Source of the DNA: Daejeonia sp002484105
GTDB lineage: Bacteria > Bacteroidota > Bacteroidia > Flavobacteriales > Weeksellaceae
DNA length: 64,000 bases
Direction of reading: 5' to 3'
Assembly: GCF_051175565.1 (NCBI RefSeq)
Contig: NZ_CP195105.1
Span: 1,736,001-1,800,000, forward strand
Shown: positions 43,175-52,152 of the stretch, piece after piece
Position numbering within the stretch: the first letter of the stretch is position 1
Layout: each line of letters starts with the position of its first letter
Translations under genes and position numbers: made by a program
The notes under the pieces: generated by a model
What the model saw: only the letters and a program-made list of their open reading frames with translations
What the model was told of the DNA's origin: nothing
Databases searched by the model: none

Positions 43175-44281
43175 ATGAGATCTATACTTAAAATTTTTGT
43201 GGTACTTGTGCTTGCAGCAGGAGTACCACTTACCAGTTGTTCCGGTGGAGATGATGACAGCAGTGTAGTGACCACTGACGAAAATTTTGATGCAGCACTC
43301 GATTACAGCACGGTTTCGTCGGAACCCAGCTCGGTACAGCTCAGCATCAGTACTGCAAGGGACTGGACGGTAACGCTGGATACTGATTCCCAGGCTTGGC
43401 TTACGCTTTCTTCTTCCAGAGGCTCGCAGACATCCGTTGTCAAAATCCAGATTGCACAGAACACCGGCACCGAAGACAGAACTGCTGATATAAAAGTTTC
43501 CAACGGACTGAAAACCATTACCCTGCAGTTGGTTCAGCGCGCAGAAAACACTTCAGTAAATGCTGAAGGCTGGCTTGAACTTCCCGAGATTTCCGCACTG
43601 GCAAATACTCAGGTGATTTACCATTATATGCCGGATAATCCTTCGATGAGAAACTATACCATGCTGTACGATACCAGTGAAAAAATGGCCTATTGGGTAG
43701 CCTATCCTATGCACGCCTCATTTATGGGCGGATCCGGACGAAGCAATGCCTGGAATTACGATCCTCAGGTCTCTCAGGACGGCCAGCCAACGCTTTTCTG
43801 GGGAATTAATGGGTATCAGCGTGGACACCAGATTCCCAGTGCCGACCGTACAAACTCTCTCAGCACCAATGAAACAACCTTCTATTTTACCAATATGACT
43901 CCCCAAATCGGTAACCTGAATGAGGGACTTTGGGCAGATCTGGAAACCAAAGTGAGAACCTGGACCAAACAATGTGATACACTTTATGTGGTGACTGGTG
44001 CAATGCTGACGGCCTCCAAAGACGATGTCATCAACTATACTTACGACAACAACCAGAAACCAATAGCAGTACCCAAATATTATTTCAAGGCATTGCTGAA
44101 ACGCAAGAACAACAACTATAGCTCCATTGCATTCAGATTCAACAATGCCGACACTGTTTTCCCAAACATCAGCCAGTATCAGATGACGGTTTCTGATCTT
44201 GAAAATCTAACGGGTTTCAAATTTTTCCCGAAAATCAATACTGCTGTCAAAGAAAAAATTGTCGACAGCGACTGGAAATAG
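43175..44281 (+). CDS. BACON-domain DNA/RNA non-specific endonuclease lipoprotein
   Basis: 368 residues. Lipoprotein signal (GVPLTSC, C22) and acidic linker predict a surface-exposed protein. A BACON-type beta-sandwich occupies about 40-122 (TARDWTVTLDTDSQAWLTLSSSRG, TADIKVSNGLKTITLQLVQ). The NUC1-type beta-beta-alpha-metal nuclease domain follows with catalytic H218 in YQRGHQIPSADR and metal-ligand region TNMTPQIGNLNEGLWADLE. The usual DRGH is YQRGH here, which still supplies Arg and His. It could degrade extracellular nucleic acid for nutrients. Own promoter, so probably independent of the mannan operon. Confidence 0.85.
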   Translation: MRSILKIFVVLVLAAGVPLTSCSGGDDDSSVVTTDENFDAALDYSTVSSEPSSVQLSISTARDWTVTLDTDSQAWLTLSSSRGSQTSVVKIQIAQNTGTEDRTADIKVSNGLKTITLQLVQRAENTSVNAEGWLELPEISALANTQVIYHYMPDNPSMRNYTMLYDTSEKMAYWVAYPMHASFMGGSGRSNAWNYDPQVSQDGQPTLFWGINGYQRGHQIPSADRTNSLSTNETTFYFTNMTPQIGNLNEGLWADLETKVRTWTKQCDTLYVVTGAMLTASKDDVINYTYDNNQKPIAVPKYYFKALLKRKNNNYSSIAFRFNNADTVFPNISQYQMTVSDLENLTGFKFFPKINTAVKEKIVDSDWK

Positions 44282-44358
44282 CGGATGATGAAGGGCAATA
44301 TCCGAAACCAAAATTTGTCTCCTCTGAAGTTAAAAAAAGAAAAAACTGAATTGTAAAA

Positions 44359-44751
44359 ATGGAATTTAACGAAGAAATTCACCGCGAATACAGAGCCGGA
44401 CTCCAGCATATTCTGGACCATCTTAAAAACGGTGATACCAATATACAGTCTGAGCTTCATGACCTGGAATGGAACCTGAAAAACGACAGAAACCGTCTTG
44501 AAATTCTTGGTAAAGATGCCTTTGAAGATGAATATGATGCGCTTGAAAAATTTATCGAAGCAGTGGAAGCTATCAAGGAAAAATTTCATCTCCATTATAC
44601 CGTGGATGAAACGACATTTGACGATGCTGATGAAGAGGAAGAAGAAGACGAAATGTCCCGCGCAGAAGCTTTCTTTCATCAATATTTTGAGGATCCGGAA
44701 ATTGATAACGAAGGAGAAGATGATGATTTTCCGGAAGAGGAAGAACAATAA
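44359..44751 (+). CDS. Acidic protein of unknown function
   Basis: 130 residues, no signal. The N-terminal 80 residues are helical (REYRAGLQHILDHLKNG, LHDLEWNLKNDRNRLEIL, DALEKFIEAVEAIKEKF). The C-terminal tail is extremely acidic (DADEEEEEDEMSR, then DNEGEDDDFPEEEEQ). No family is recognised; the tail resembles those of nucleic-acid mimics or chaperone-like proteins but that is speculation. Its stop is 4 bases from that of the opposing small gene. Confidence 0.65.
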   Translation: MEFNEEIHREYRAGLQHILDHLKNGDTNIQSELHDLEWNLKNDRNRLEILGKDAFEDEYDALEKFIEAVEAIKEKFHLHYTVDETTFDDADEEEEEDEMSRAEAFFHQYFEDPEIDNEGEDDDFPEEEEQ

Positions 44752-44755
44752 AAAA

Positions 44756-45019
44756 TTATCCGAAAATCTTCCAGAAACGCCTTTCCGATGGCTCTGTACG
44801 GAGAAGTCCGCTCCGGATTAAATCTTCCGTAAAATGTGCTTCACTGTCATGACGCAGCGTAATTTTCTCAAAAAGAATTTTGCGGTGCGCATATTCTTCC
44901 ATAAAATCCCGGTTATTCTCCCAATGCTGCACATCATTGCGCCGCATCCAGGTTACAAAGTCCTTATCACAAGGCAATGTAACAGTTTTCCGTCTGCTGG
45001 GCAGGATATATTTTGTCAT
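44756..45019 (-). CDS. Small basic/aromatic protein of unknown function
   Basis: 87 residues, no signal peptide or membrane segment. MTKYILPSRRKTVTLPCDKDFVTWMRRNDVQHWENNRDFMEEYAHRKILF shows an even mix of charged and aromatic residues typical of a real small folded protein. No domain recognised. Convergent with the acidic protein gene and followed upstream by the lpd promoter region. Confidence 0.55.
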   Translation of the reverse strand: MTKYILPSRRKTVTLPCDKDFVTWMRRNDVQHWENNRDFMEEYAHRKILFEKITLRHDSEAHFTEDLIRSGLLRTEPSERRFWKIFG

Positions 45020-45251
45020 GGGTGAAACTTTTTCAGAAACAAAATTAAGCCTTCAGCCATCCCTCAACAACAAAAAGTGATTAAAAAAGAATTAAATTTT
45101 AAAGTGAAATCATGTTCAAAAATCAGGTTTGAAGTCTTTCCATACGCTTTGTCAGACAAATCTCTTCTGCCAAATATCAGTACTTTCAGCATTAAAGCAT
45201 CTGTTATGCTTCCAATAATTTTCCGTAAATTCGCATAAAATTTTTAGAACA

Positions 45252-46643
45252 ATGAACTACGATATTATTGTGATTGGCAGCGGTCCCGGAGGTTACGTTA
45301 CTGCCATCAGAGCATCCCAGCTGGGTTTCAAAACTGCGATTATTGAAAAAGAAAGCCTGGGAGGTATCTGTCTGAACTGGGGATGTATCCCGACAAAAGC
45401 TCTCCTGAAGTCCGCCCACGTATTCAAATATCTGCAGCATGCTGAGGATTATGGCCTGAACAAAGTGGAAGATCCCGGATTCGATTTTTCTAAAGTAATC
45501 CAGAGAAGCCGCGGCGTTGCCACAAAAATGAGCGGAGGTATCCAGTTCCTGATGAAGAAGAACAAAATAGACGTCATTATGGGAACTGCCCAGGTGAAAC
45601 CGGGTAAGAAAGTTTCCGTAACGGATGCAGAAGGCAAAACAACCGAATATGCAGCTTCAAACATTATTATCGCTACCGGAGCACGTTCCCGCATCTTGCC
45701 CAACCTTCCGCAGGACGGCAAAAAAGTGATCGGATACAGACAGGCACTTTCTCTTCCCGAACAGCCAAAATCCATGATTATCGTGGGATCCGGAGCGATC
45801 GGAGTAGAATTTGCCGATTTCTATCACTCTATGGGAACTGAGGTTACCGTTGTAGAATTCATGCCAAATATTCTTCCCGTAGAAGACGAAGAAGTATCCA
45901 AACAAGTTGAAAAATCCCTGAAAAAAGCAGGTATCAATATTATGACCAACGCCTCTGTAGAATCTGTGGATACTACTGGTGAAGGTGTAAAAGCAAAAGT
46001 GAAAACAGCAAAAGGAGAAGAAATTCTTCAGGCAGACATCCTGCTTTCTGCAGTAGGTATTACCGCCAATATTGAAAATATCGGTCTGGAAGAGGTCGGT
46101 ATCAAAACGGATCGTGGCAGAGTTCTGGTGAACGAATGGTACGAAACTTCCGCTCCCGGATATTATGCCATCGGAGATATCATCCCGACTCAGGCTCTTG
46201 CTCATGTGGCTTCTGCAGAAGGAATTACCTGCGTAGAGAAAATCAAAGGTCTGCATGTAGAACCGATTGACTATGGTAATATACCGGGCTGTACCTACTG
46301 CCATCCTGAAGTGGCATCAGTAGGGCTTACTGAAAAACAGGCCAAAGAAAAAGGATACGAACTGCTGGTAGGCAAATTTCCGTTCTCGGCATCGGGAAAA
46401 GCTACTGCGAACGGAGATACTGACGGTTTTGTAAAAGTGATTTTTGATAAAAAATACGGCGAATGGCTTGGTTGTCACCTTGTGGGCGACGGCGTTACCG
46501 ATATGATTGCCGAAGCAGTAGTCGCCAGAAAACTGGAAACCACCGGTCACGAAATCCTCAAAGCCATCCACCCGCATCCGACGCTTTCCGAAACCATTAT
46601 GGAAGCAACTGCAGTGGCGTACGGCGAAGGAATTCATATTTAA
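45252..46643 (+). CDS. lpd: Dihydrolipoyl dehydrogenase (E3)
   Basis: 463-residue FAD enzyme that reoxidises lipoyl groups of 2-oxoacid dehydrogenase and glycine-cleavage complexes. FAD motif GSGPGG at 9-14, redox-active C40 and C45 in GGICLNWGCIPTKAL, NAD motif IIVGSGAIGVEFADFY, second FAD motif YAIGDI, and C-terminal active-site HPHPTLSE. Monocistronic: TAAATTCG at 45226-45233 is a one-mismatch -7 box and a strong terminator follows at 46667. It probably serves the fused E1 of this window, although not linked to it. Confidence 0.95.
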   Translation: MNYDIIVIGSGPGGYVTAIRASQLGFKTAIIEKESLGGICLNWGCIPTKALLKSAHVFKYLQHAEDYGLNKVEDPGFDFSKVIQRSRGVATKMSGGIQFLMKKNKIDVIMGTAQVKPGKKVSVTDAEGKTTEYAASNIIIATGARSRILPNLPQDGKKVIGYRQALSLPEQPKSMIIVGSGAIGVEFADFYHSMGTEVTVVEFMPNILPVEDEEVSKQVEKSLKKAGINIMTNASVESVDTTGEGVKAKVKTAKGEEILQADILLSAVGITANIENIGLEEVGIKTDRGRVLVNEWYETSAPGYYAIGDIIPTQALAHVASAEGITCVEKIKGLHVEPIDYGNIPGCTYCHPEVASVGLTEKQAKEKGYELLVGKFPFSASGKATANGDTDGFVKVIFDKKYGEWLGCHLVGDGVTDMIAEAVVARKLETTGHEILKAIHPHPTLSETIMEATAVAYGEGIHI

Positions 46644-46666
46644 TCCTTTCATCCAGAAAAAAAATA

Positions 46667-46700
46667 AAATCCGGAATCGTCAAGGTTCCGGATTTTTTGT
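46667..46700 (+). terminator. Rho-independent terminator of lpd
   Basis: AAATCCGGAA (46667-46676) and TTCCGGATTT (46686-46695) form a perfect 10-bp stem with a 9-base loop, followed by TTT. Confidence 0.88.
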
Positions 46701-46808
46701 GTTTCAATATTAAGCAAATGATATGCAGTCTTTTGATTTGGTTTTTTTCCGTTTTCGGGATATGCAGCGTGTCGTTTCAGTAAAATCGGGTAATCCCGGT
46801 CTTTTATA

Positions 46809-47537
46809 TCAGTTGGGTTGCTGTCCTGGCGACTTTACTTCTCCGCTTACGGTTTTCATAATATCGTTCAGCATCTCGATCTGTATTTTTTGTATCTCCA
46901 AAAGTTCCTGCTGCTGATGGATAATCATGTGGTCGAGTTTCTCATGCAGGGCGCGGATTTCCAACTCGCTTTTCAGATTGATCATGTAGTCTTTTTTTGC
47001 GCGCTGGCGGTCTTTATCCTCCTGCCGGTTCTGGCTCATCATAATCACAGGAGCCTGCAGTGCTGCAACACAGGAAAGAAAAAGATTGAGCAGGATAAAC
47101 GGATACGGATCAAAACCTTTGTTGTGAAGAAACAAAGCGTTGATGCCAATCCAGAGAATCAGAAATCCTGAAAAGAATAGGATAAATTTCCAGCTTCCAC
47201 CAAAATTTGCCACGCGGTCGGCAAGTCTGTCTCCCAAAGGCTCGCTCTGGTGGTCGTCTTCATCAGCAAGTTTGGAGGCAAGCGTTGTTTTCTGTGTAAT
47301 GGAATTGACGACTTCCTTCTCCAGTTCGGTCAGTTCCCCAAGCTGTGTGGTCAGGTAGTTGGAGATATATTTCTCACGGAAGGTGTTCAGTTCTTCATTA
47401 GCCATCACCGACTCTGCCCCGAATCCGGGTTTCTGTTCATGGATATAGTTCAGCAGAGAGTAGCGGATATTTTTGCCCTGCACTTTTTCGGTTTCGGGGA
47501 AAGATTTCCCGGAAATATCACTGGTAAACGTATTCAT
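46809..47537 (-). CDS. DUF1003 inner-membrane protein
   Basis: 242 residues. The N-terminal 100 residues are hydrophilic (ISGKSFPETEKVQGKNIRYSLLNYI). The DUF1003 core follows at about 105-200: LGDRLADRVANFGGSWKFILFFSGFLILWIGINALFL, DPYPFILLNLFLSCVAALQAPVIMMSQNRQEDKDR, with two membrane helices. The C-terminus is a charged coiled-coil (LEIRALHEKLDHMIIHQQQELLEIQKIQIEML). Function of the family is unknown. Divergent from dgt with 73 bases between. Confidence 0.88.
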   Translation of the reverse strand: MNTFTSDISGKSFPETEKVQGKNIRYSLLNYIHEQKPGFGAESVMANEELNTFREKYISNYLTTQLGELTELEKEVVNSITQKTTLASKLADEDDHQSEPLGDRLADRVANFGGSWKFILFFSGFLILWIGINALFLHNKGFDPYPFILLNLFLSCVAALQAPVIMMSQNRQEDKDRQRAKKDYMINLKSELEIRALHEKLDHMIIHQQQELLEIQKIQIEMLNDIMKTVSGEVKSPGQQPN

Positions 47538-47595
47538 AGCCTCGAATTGTTTCCCAAAAATACTTATTAAAATTCACAATATCGATATAAAAACT

Positions 47596-47603
47596 TAATT
47601 TTG
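47596..47603 (+). promoter_or_regulatory. Candidate -7 element of dgt
   Basis: TAATTTTG matches TAnnTTTG exactly, 8 bases before the ATG at 47611, implying an almost leaderless transcript. Confidence 0.4.
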
Positions 47604-47610
47604 GCATCTC

Positions 47611-48966
47611 ATGGATCTTAATACAGTTTTCACCAATACCAGAACGGGAAGCCACAGCAGAACTATGGTCTCGCGTACTGATTTTCAGCGGGATTTTGAC
47701 CGGCTTATTTTTTCATCCTCATTCCGAAGGCTGCAGAATAAAACGCAGGTATTCCCGCTTCCGGGCAGCGTTTTTGTTCACAACAGGCTGACCCATTCAC
47801 TGGAAGTTTCTTCGGTGGGCAGAAGTCTCGGTACACTTGCCGGAGAGTTTATTGCCGAAAAATTCAGAAGTGATCTTCATGCGGAGTCTGTGGATTTTTA
47901 TCTGCACAATCTCAGCAATGTAGTGGCTTCGGCCTGTCTCTGTCACGATATCGGAAATCCGGCATTCGGACATTCCGGTGAAGATGCCATTGCCAGCTAT
48001 TTCGGGAAAAACGAAAGTGATCTTAAAGAGAAATTCAGCGAAAAGGAATGGGCAGATCTGATTAATTTTGAAGGAAATGCCAATGCCATCCGCGTGCTTA
48101 CCCATCAGCAGAACGGTAAGGATTTTGGCGGCACCCAGCTGACGTTTACCACGCTTGCCAGCATTGCGAAATATCCCTGCGAAGCTGTTGCCAAGAAAAA
48201 AGGACATCTGAACCGAAAGAAATTCGGATTTTTCCAGAACGAGAAGGCTGTATTTCAGGATATTGCCAAAGCAGTGGGGCTTATCGAAGAATCTTCCGAA
48301 CCTTTGGTTTATAAGCGCAATCCGTTTGTGTGGCTTGTAGAAGCAGCAGATGATATCTGCTATAACATCATCGATATGGAAGATGCGCACCGTCTCGGCA
48401 TTGTTTCCACCTCCGACTGCGAAAGTCTTTTCTACCAGCTGGTGCGATCCGAAAACACTGATATGAAGCGTGTGGATGAAAAACTCCATCAGATTAAAGA
48501 TAAAAATGAAAGGATTTCGTATCTACGGGCCAAAGTCATCAATTCTCTGATCAATAAAGCTACAGATCTCTATCAGTTTCATTTTACGGAAATTATGGAC
48601 GGAAGCCTCAACAAGGCAATTTTGGATATATACCGTGACGATAGCCCTGCGCTGCAGGAAATAGAACGTTTTTCCATCGACAAAATATACGGACACAAAG
48701 CGGTTGTGGAAATCGAAAATGCCGGCTACAACGTCATGTACGAGCTTCTTGACCATTTTATCCAGCCCGTGCTGAAGCCGAAGGAACAAAGAAAGGGATA
48801 TGACAAAAAAGCACTCCAGTTGATGCCTTCACAGTTCCATTATGAAGACGGTACCGATTATCAGAAAGTGCTCGGAATCCTGGATTTTGTATCAGGAATG
48901 ACGGACAACTTTGCTACTGATCTCTACCGGAAAATAAAAGGGATTGAGATAGGGATGACCATGTAG
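47611..48966 (+). CDS. dgt: Deoxyguanosinetriphosphate triphosphohydrolase (dGTPase)
   Basis: 451-residue HD-domain enzyme that hydrolyses dGTP (or other dNTPs) to the deoxynucleoside and triphosphate. HD metal site: H62 in VHNRLTHSLEVSSVG, H112-D113 in CLCHDIGNPAFGHSGED, and the later Asp in WLVEAADDICYNIIDMEDA. RDFDRLIFSSSFRRLQNKTQVFP is the standard N-terminal patch. Length is normal for the Bacteroidetes type. Functions in nucleotide-pool control and possibly phage restriction. Alone on its strand between a divergent and a codirectional gene. Confidence 0.92.
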   Translation: MDLNTVFTNTRTGSHSRTMVSRTDFQRDFDRLIFSSSFRRLQNKTQVFPLPGSVFVHNRLTHSLEVSSVGRSLGTLAGEFIAEKFRSDLHAESVDFYLHNLSNVVASACLCHDIGNPAFGHSGEDAIASYFGKNESDLKEKFSEKEWADLINFEGNANAIRVLTHQQNGKDFGGTQLTFTTLASIAKYPCEAVAKKKGHLNRKKFGFFQNEKAVFQDIAKAVGLIEESSEPLVYKRNPFVWLVEAADDICYNIIDMEDAHRLGIVSTSDCESLFYQLVRSENTDMKRVDEKLHQIKDKNERISYLRAKVINSLINKATDLYQFHFTEIMDGSLNKAILDIYRDDSPALQEIERFSIDKIYGHKAVVEIENAGYNVMYELLDHFIQPVLKPKEQRKGYDKKALQLMPSQFHYEDGTDYQKVLGILDFVSGMTDNFATDLYRKIKGIEIGMTM

Positions 48967-49057
48967 AAAATTGTTGTCACCCATTGTGTATGTGCAGGTT
49001 TTTGCGTATTTTTCTGAAAGATAAATTCTAATCCGAATATCTTTTAAAATTTACAAT

Positions 49058-49981
49058 ATGGCATTTTTAGGAATCATTATTTTTTTCGGGCTCATTGTCC
49101 TTTTTGCTTCGTTTTTTACCGTCAAGCAGGAGACTGCTGCGATTGTTGAAAGGCTGGGGAAGTTCCATTCCGTCCGGCACGCAGGTCTCCATCTCAAAAT
49201 TCCGTTTATTGATCAGATTGCCAAAAGACTGAATCTCAGAATTCAGCAATTGGATGTACTGATTGATACCAAAACACTGGACAATGTTTTCATTAAAATG
49301 AAAGTTTCTGTACAGTATCAGGTTATCAAAAACCAGGTTGGGGACGCATACTACAAGTTGGAATATCCTGAAGGGCAAATTACCGCTTTTGTGTTTGATG
49401 TCGTGCGTGCCGAAGTTCCGAAACTGAAACTGGATGATGTTTTTGTACGCAAAGATGATATTGCAGTTGCAGTAAAAGGCGAACTTCAGGATGCCATGAA
49501 CAGCTATGGATACGATATCATCAAGGCACTTGTGACGGATATTGATCCGGACGAACAGGTAAAACATGCCATGAATCGCATCAACGCTGCAGAGCGCGAA
49601 AAAACCGCTGCCGAATACGAATCTGAGGCCCAGAGAATCCGTATTGTTGCCGTTGCCAAAGCGGAGGCAGAATCCAAAAAACTGCAGGGACAGGGAATTG
49701 CCGACCAGCGCCGGGAGATCGCAAAAGGGCTTGAAGAATCTGTAAAAATGCTGAACAATGTCAATATCGGTTCGCAGGAAGCTTCTTCCCTGATTGTGGT
49801 GACGCAGCATTACGACACACTGCAGTCCATCGGTGCTACCAACAGGAGTAATCTTGTGCTGCTCCCAAATTCACCTACAGCTGCCAGCCAGATGCTCACC
49901 GAAATGATGGTGGCCATGACGGCGGCTTCCAAAGTTGCGGATGCCGATCAGGGGAAATATCCAGAACCTCCCAGGCAATAG
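49058..49981 (+). CDS. SPFH/Band 7 (stomatin-like) membrane protein
   Basis: 307 residues. One N-terminal membrane helix (about 2-21, FLGIIIFFGLIVLFASFF), then a Band 7 domain (KQETAAIVERLGKFHSVRHAGLHLKIPFIDQI...) to about 200, with the characteristic RINAAEREKTAAEYESEAQRIRIVAVAKAEAESKKLQGQGIADQRREIAKGL helical stalk. The C-terminus contains LVVTQHYDTLQSIG and LPNSPTAASQML. Scaffolds of this family assemble rings at membrane microdomains and often partner proteases. No NfeD gene adjoins it. Ends at the bidirectional terminator shared with nadE. Confidence 0.93.
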   Translation: MAFLGIIIFFGLIVLFASFFTVKQETAAIVERLGKFHSVRHAGLHLKIPFIDQIAKRLNLRIQQLDVLIDTKTLDNVFIKMKVSVQYQVIKNQVGDAYYKLEYPEGQITAFVFDVVRAEVPKLKLDDVFVRKDDIAVAVKGELQDAMNSYGYDIIKALVTDIDPDEQVKHAMNRINAAEREKTAAEYESEAQRIRIVAVAKAEAESKKLQGQGIADQRREIAKGLEESVKMLNNVNIGSQEASSLIVVTQHYDTLQSIGATNRSNLVLLPNSPTAASQMLTEMMVAMTAASKVADADQGKYPEPPRQ

Positions 49982-50027
49982 CCATCAAAGAATCTGAAAT
50001 GCCGTCACTACAGCATTTTAAATGAAT

Positions 50028-50059
50028 AAAAAGCCCGGAAATACAATCCCGGGCTTTTT
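50028..50059. terminator. Bidirectional terminator between the SPFH gene and nadE
   Basis: AAAAAGCCCGG (50028-50038) and CCGGGCTTTTT (50049-50059) make a perfect 11-bp stem with a 10-base loop. The A and T ends suit both the gene ending at 49981 and nadE, which ends at 50085. Confidence 0.9.
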
Positions 50060-50084
50060 GTTTTTCTTTCTTTATTTCAGTAAA

Positions 50085-51722
50085 TTATTCCAGATATTTT
50101 CCGACAATCGGCATTCGGCGGCCCATTCCGAATGCTTTACGGGAAACGCGCAGCATCGGAGGCGTTTGGTAGCGCTTGTATTCGGCACGGTTGACGAGTT
50201 TCAGGATGCGTTTTACAAGGGCTTCATCATATCCTTCTGCTGTAATTTCGCGTGGACCTTTTCTTCCTTCAATATATTCTTTCAGGATAACATCAAGAAT
50301 GTCATATTCGGGAAGCGAGTCGGAGTCTTTCTGATCCGGCCTCAGTTCGGCACTTGGTGCTTTGGTGATGATGTTTTCGGGAATAATTTCTACGTTTCTG
50401 TTGATGAATTTTGCCAGTTCGTAGACTTCCGTTTTATAAACATCTCCGATGACACTCAGTCCACCGGCCATATCTCCATAAAGAGTTCCGTAGCCTACGG
50501 CAGCTTCACTTTTGTTACTGGTGTTCAGAAGGATATTTCCGAATTTATTGGAGAATGCCATCAGAAGAGTTCCGCGGATACGTGCCTGAATGTTTTCTTC
50601 GGTAACGTCAAAAGGTTTGTCTTCAAAATGCGGTTTCAGTTCGCCGAGAAAAGACTGGTAAATTGATTTAATGGGAACAATCTTGTAAGGGGACTGCAGT
50701 GTCTCGACCATTTTCAGAGAGTCGTCTACAGAATGGTTGCTGGAATATTCCGAAGGCATCAGAACACTCAGTACATGGTCTTTTCCCAAAGCTTCTGCGG
50801 CAAGGGCAAGTGTTACAGCAGAATCGATTCCTCCACTCAGCCCGAGAACGGCACTTTTGAAGCCTTGCTTGCGGAAATAATCAGCGATTCCCATCACGAG
50901 GGCATCATGAATACGTTCTATTCTTGAAGTCTGGTTGACGTTGTCTCTTGTTGCAGCTTCTACCGCCTCGGTATCAAAAACTTGAAGATCTTCTTTAAAA
51001 AACAGCATTTCACCGGCAATAAATCCTTTGGAACTTACTGCAAGCGAGCCACCGTCAAACAGAATTTCCGTCTGGGCGCCGACATAGTTGCAGTAATACA
51101 TCGGGATGCCATAGCGGTGGACATTTGCCAGGACGATATCCCTTCGCATTTCGGCTTTGCCTGCATCAAACGGCGATGCAGAAATATTGATCATCAAATC
51201 AGGATTTTCCTGGGCAAGGATATCCATCGGACAGATATCATACAGCGGATTTTCGTTTCCGATATTCCAGATGTCTTCGCATACGGTAAGGGCAATTTTT
51301 TTACCCCGGAATTCTATACAATGGAAGATTTCAGCAGGCTCAAAATAACGGTATTCATCAAAAATATCATACGTGGGGAGCAGTGCCTTGTGGGCTTCTC
51401 CGATAATTTTGCCTTCCGACAGAAAAAAAGCAGCGTTGTAGAGGTCTTTGCCTTCTGTATTCGGATTGGGCGTTGGCGAACCGACGATGATGCCTATGCC
51501 TTCTGCAAGAGCGGCAATGCGCTGTACAGAATCTTTGCAGCGACCGATAAAGTCTGTAAATTCAAGAAAATCGCGCGGGGGATATCCACAAACGGACAAC
51601 TCCGGAAAGACAACCAGATCGGCGTCCTGCGATTTTGCCTGTGCGATGTAGTCTTTAATTTTGCTGAAGTTGCCTTCAAAATCTCCGATAATACAGTTAA
51701 TCTGTGCAAGTGCTATTTTCAT
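50085..51722 (-). CDS. nadE: Glutamine-dependent NAD+ synthetase
   Basis: 545 residues. Converts nicotinate adenine dinucleotide to NAD+ with ATP and glutamine. N-terminal nitrilase-type glutaminase with the Glu-Lys-Cys triad at E41 (VVFPELSVCGYPPR), K112 (HKALLPTYDIFDEY) and C148 (ALTVCEDIWN). C-terminal synthetase with the P-loop SGGIDS at 296-301, GYGTLYGDMAGGLSVIGDVYKT and KAPSAELRPDQKDSDSLP. This two-domain form supports ammonia channelling. It lies downstream of the tRNA-Pro gene on the same strand. A long plus-strand frame opposite is a shadow. Confidence 0.96.
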   Translation of the reverse strand: MKIALAQINCIIGDFEGNFSKIKDYIAQAKSQDADLVVFPELSVCGYPPRDFLEFTDFIGRCKDSVQRIAALAEGIGIIVGSPTPNPNTEGKDLYNAAFFLSEGKIIGEAHKALLPTYDIFDEYRYFEPAEIFHCIEFRGKKIALTVCEDIWNIGNENPLYDICPMDILAQENPDLMINISASPFDAGKAEMRRDIVLANVHRYGIPMYYCNYVGAQTEILFDGGSLAVSSKGFIAGEMLFFKEDLQVFDTEAVEAATRDNVNQTSRIERIHDALVMGIADYFRKQGFKSAVLGLSGGIDSAVTLALAAEALGKDHVLSVLMPSEYSSNHSVDDSLKMVETLQSPYKIVPIKSIYQSFLGELKPHFEDKPFDVTEENIQARIRGTLLMAFSNKFGNILLNTSNKSEAAVGYGTLYGDMAGGLSVIGDVYKTEVYELAKFINRNVEIIPENIITKAPSAELRPDQKDSDSLPEYDILDVILKEYIEGRKGPREITAEGYDEALVKRILKLVNRAEYKRYQTPPMLRVSRKAFGMGRRMPIVGKYLE

Positions 51723-51806
51723 ATTGCGAACTTAATGAGAATTTATGAAATACACGATATTGCCGAAGAATTAAATGAAGGATTGGGAACAGGAATCTGT
51801 AAATTG

Positions 51807-51881
51807 TCGGGGTGAAAGGATTCGAACCTTCGACCTCGTCGTCCCGAACGACGCGCGCTAACCGGGCTGCGCTACACCCCG
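51807..51881 (-). tRNA. tRNA-Pro, anticodon CGG
   Basis: 75 bases, folds as a cloverleaf on the minus strand. Acceptor CGGGGTG/CACCCCG, D arm GCGC/GCGC, anticodon arm CGTCG-TTCGGGA-CGACG giving anticodon CGG (reads CCG), T arm GAAGG-TTCGAAT-CCTTT, discriminator A. The initial C of the acceptor fits proline tRNAs. CCA is not encoded. A -7 box lies just upstream. Confidence 0.95.
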
Positions 51882-51894
51882 AAAATTGTGGATA

Positions 51895-51902
51895 CAAAGA
51901 TA
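51895..51902 (-). promoter_or_regulatory. Candidate -7 element of tRNA-Pro
   Basis: On the minus strand it reads TATCTTTG, an exact match to TAnnTTTG, 13 bases before the first base of the tRNA. Confidence 0.55.
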
Positions 51903-52015
51903 CAATTATTTGGATTTTACGGGAATGATTTCTCGGTAAAAATTCTGTTTTTTTCTTTTGTTTTCCTATCTCTTTTTAGTAATAAATTCATTTTCAGAAA
52001 ATTAATAATATTCTG

Positions 52016-52048
52016 AAAAAAGCTGCTTCCGGATTAAAAGCTTTTTTT
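52016..52048. terminator. Terminator-like hairpin with no obvious gene
   Basis: AAAAAAGCT (52016-52024) and AGCTTTTTT (52039-52047) form a 9-bp stem around a 14-base loop, T-run on the plus side. It sits in the 270-base gap between tRNA-Pro and lrgA, with no annotated gene ending there on the plus strand. It could end an unannotated short RNA, or be chance in A/T-rich sequence. Confidence 0.4.
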
Positions 52049-52152
52049 GTGCATAACCGGGAGGTACTATTGTTTTTACTAATAAAACCTCGTTTTATAC
52101 CTTTTCATTTGGACAGAATTTCAGAACTTTGCAGTTTAATTTTTTAGACACA

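Noticed and set aside
50982..51815. 277-codon plus-strand frame opposite nadE
   Set aside because: It lies over nadE and the edge of tRNA-Pro; nadE has all catalytic motifs and the opposing product looks random.
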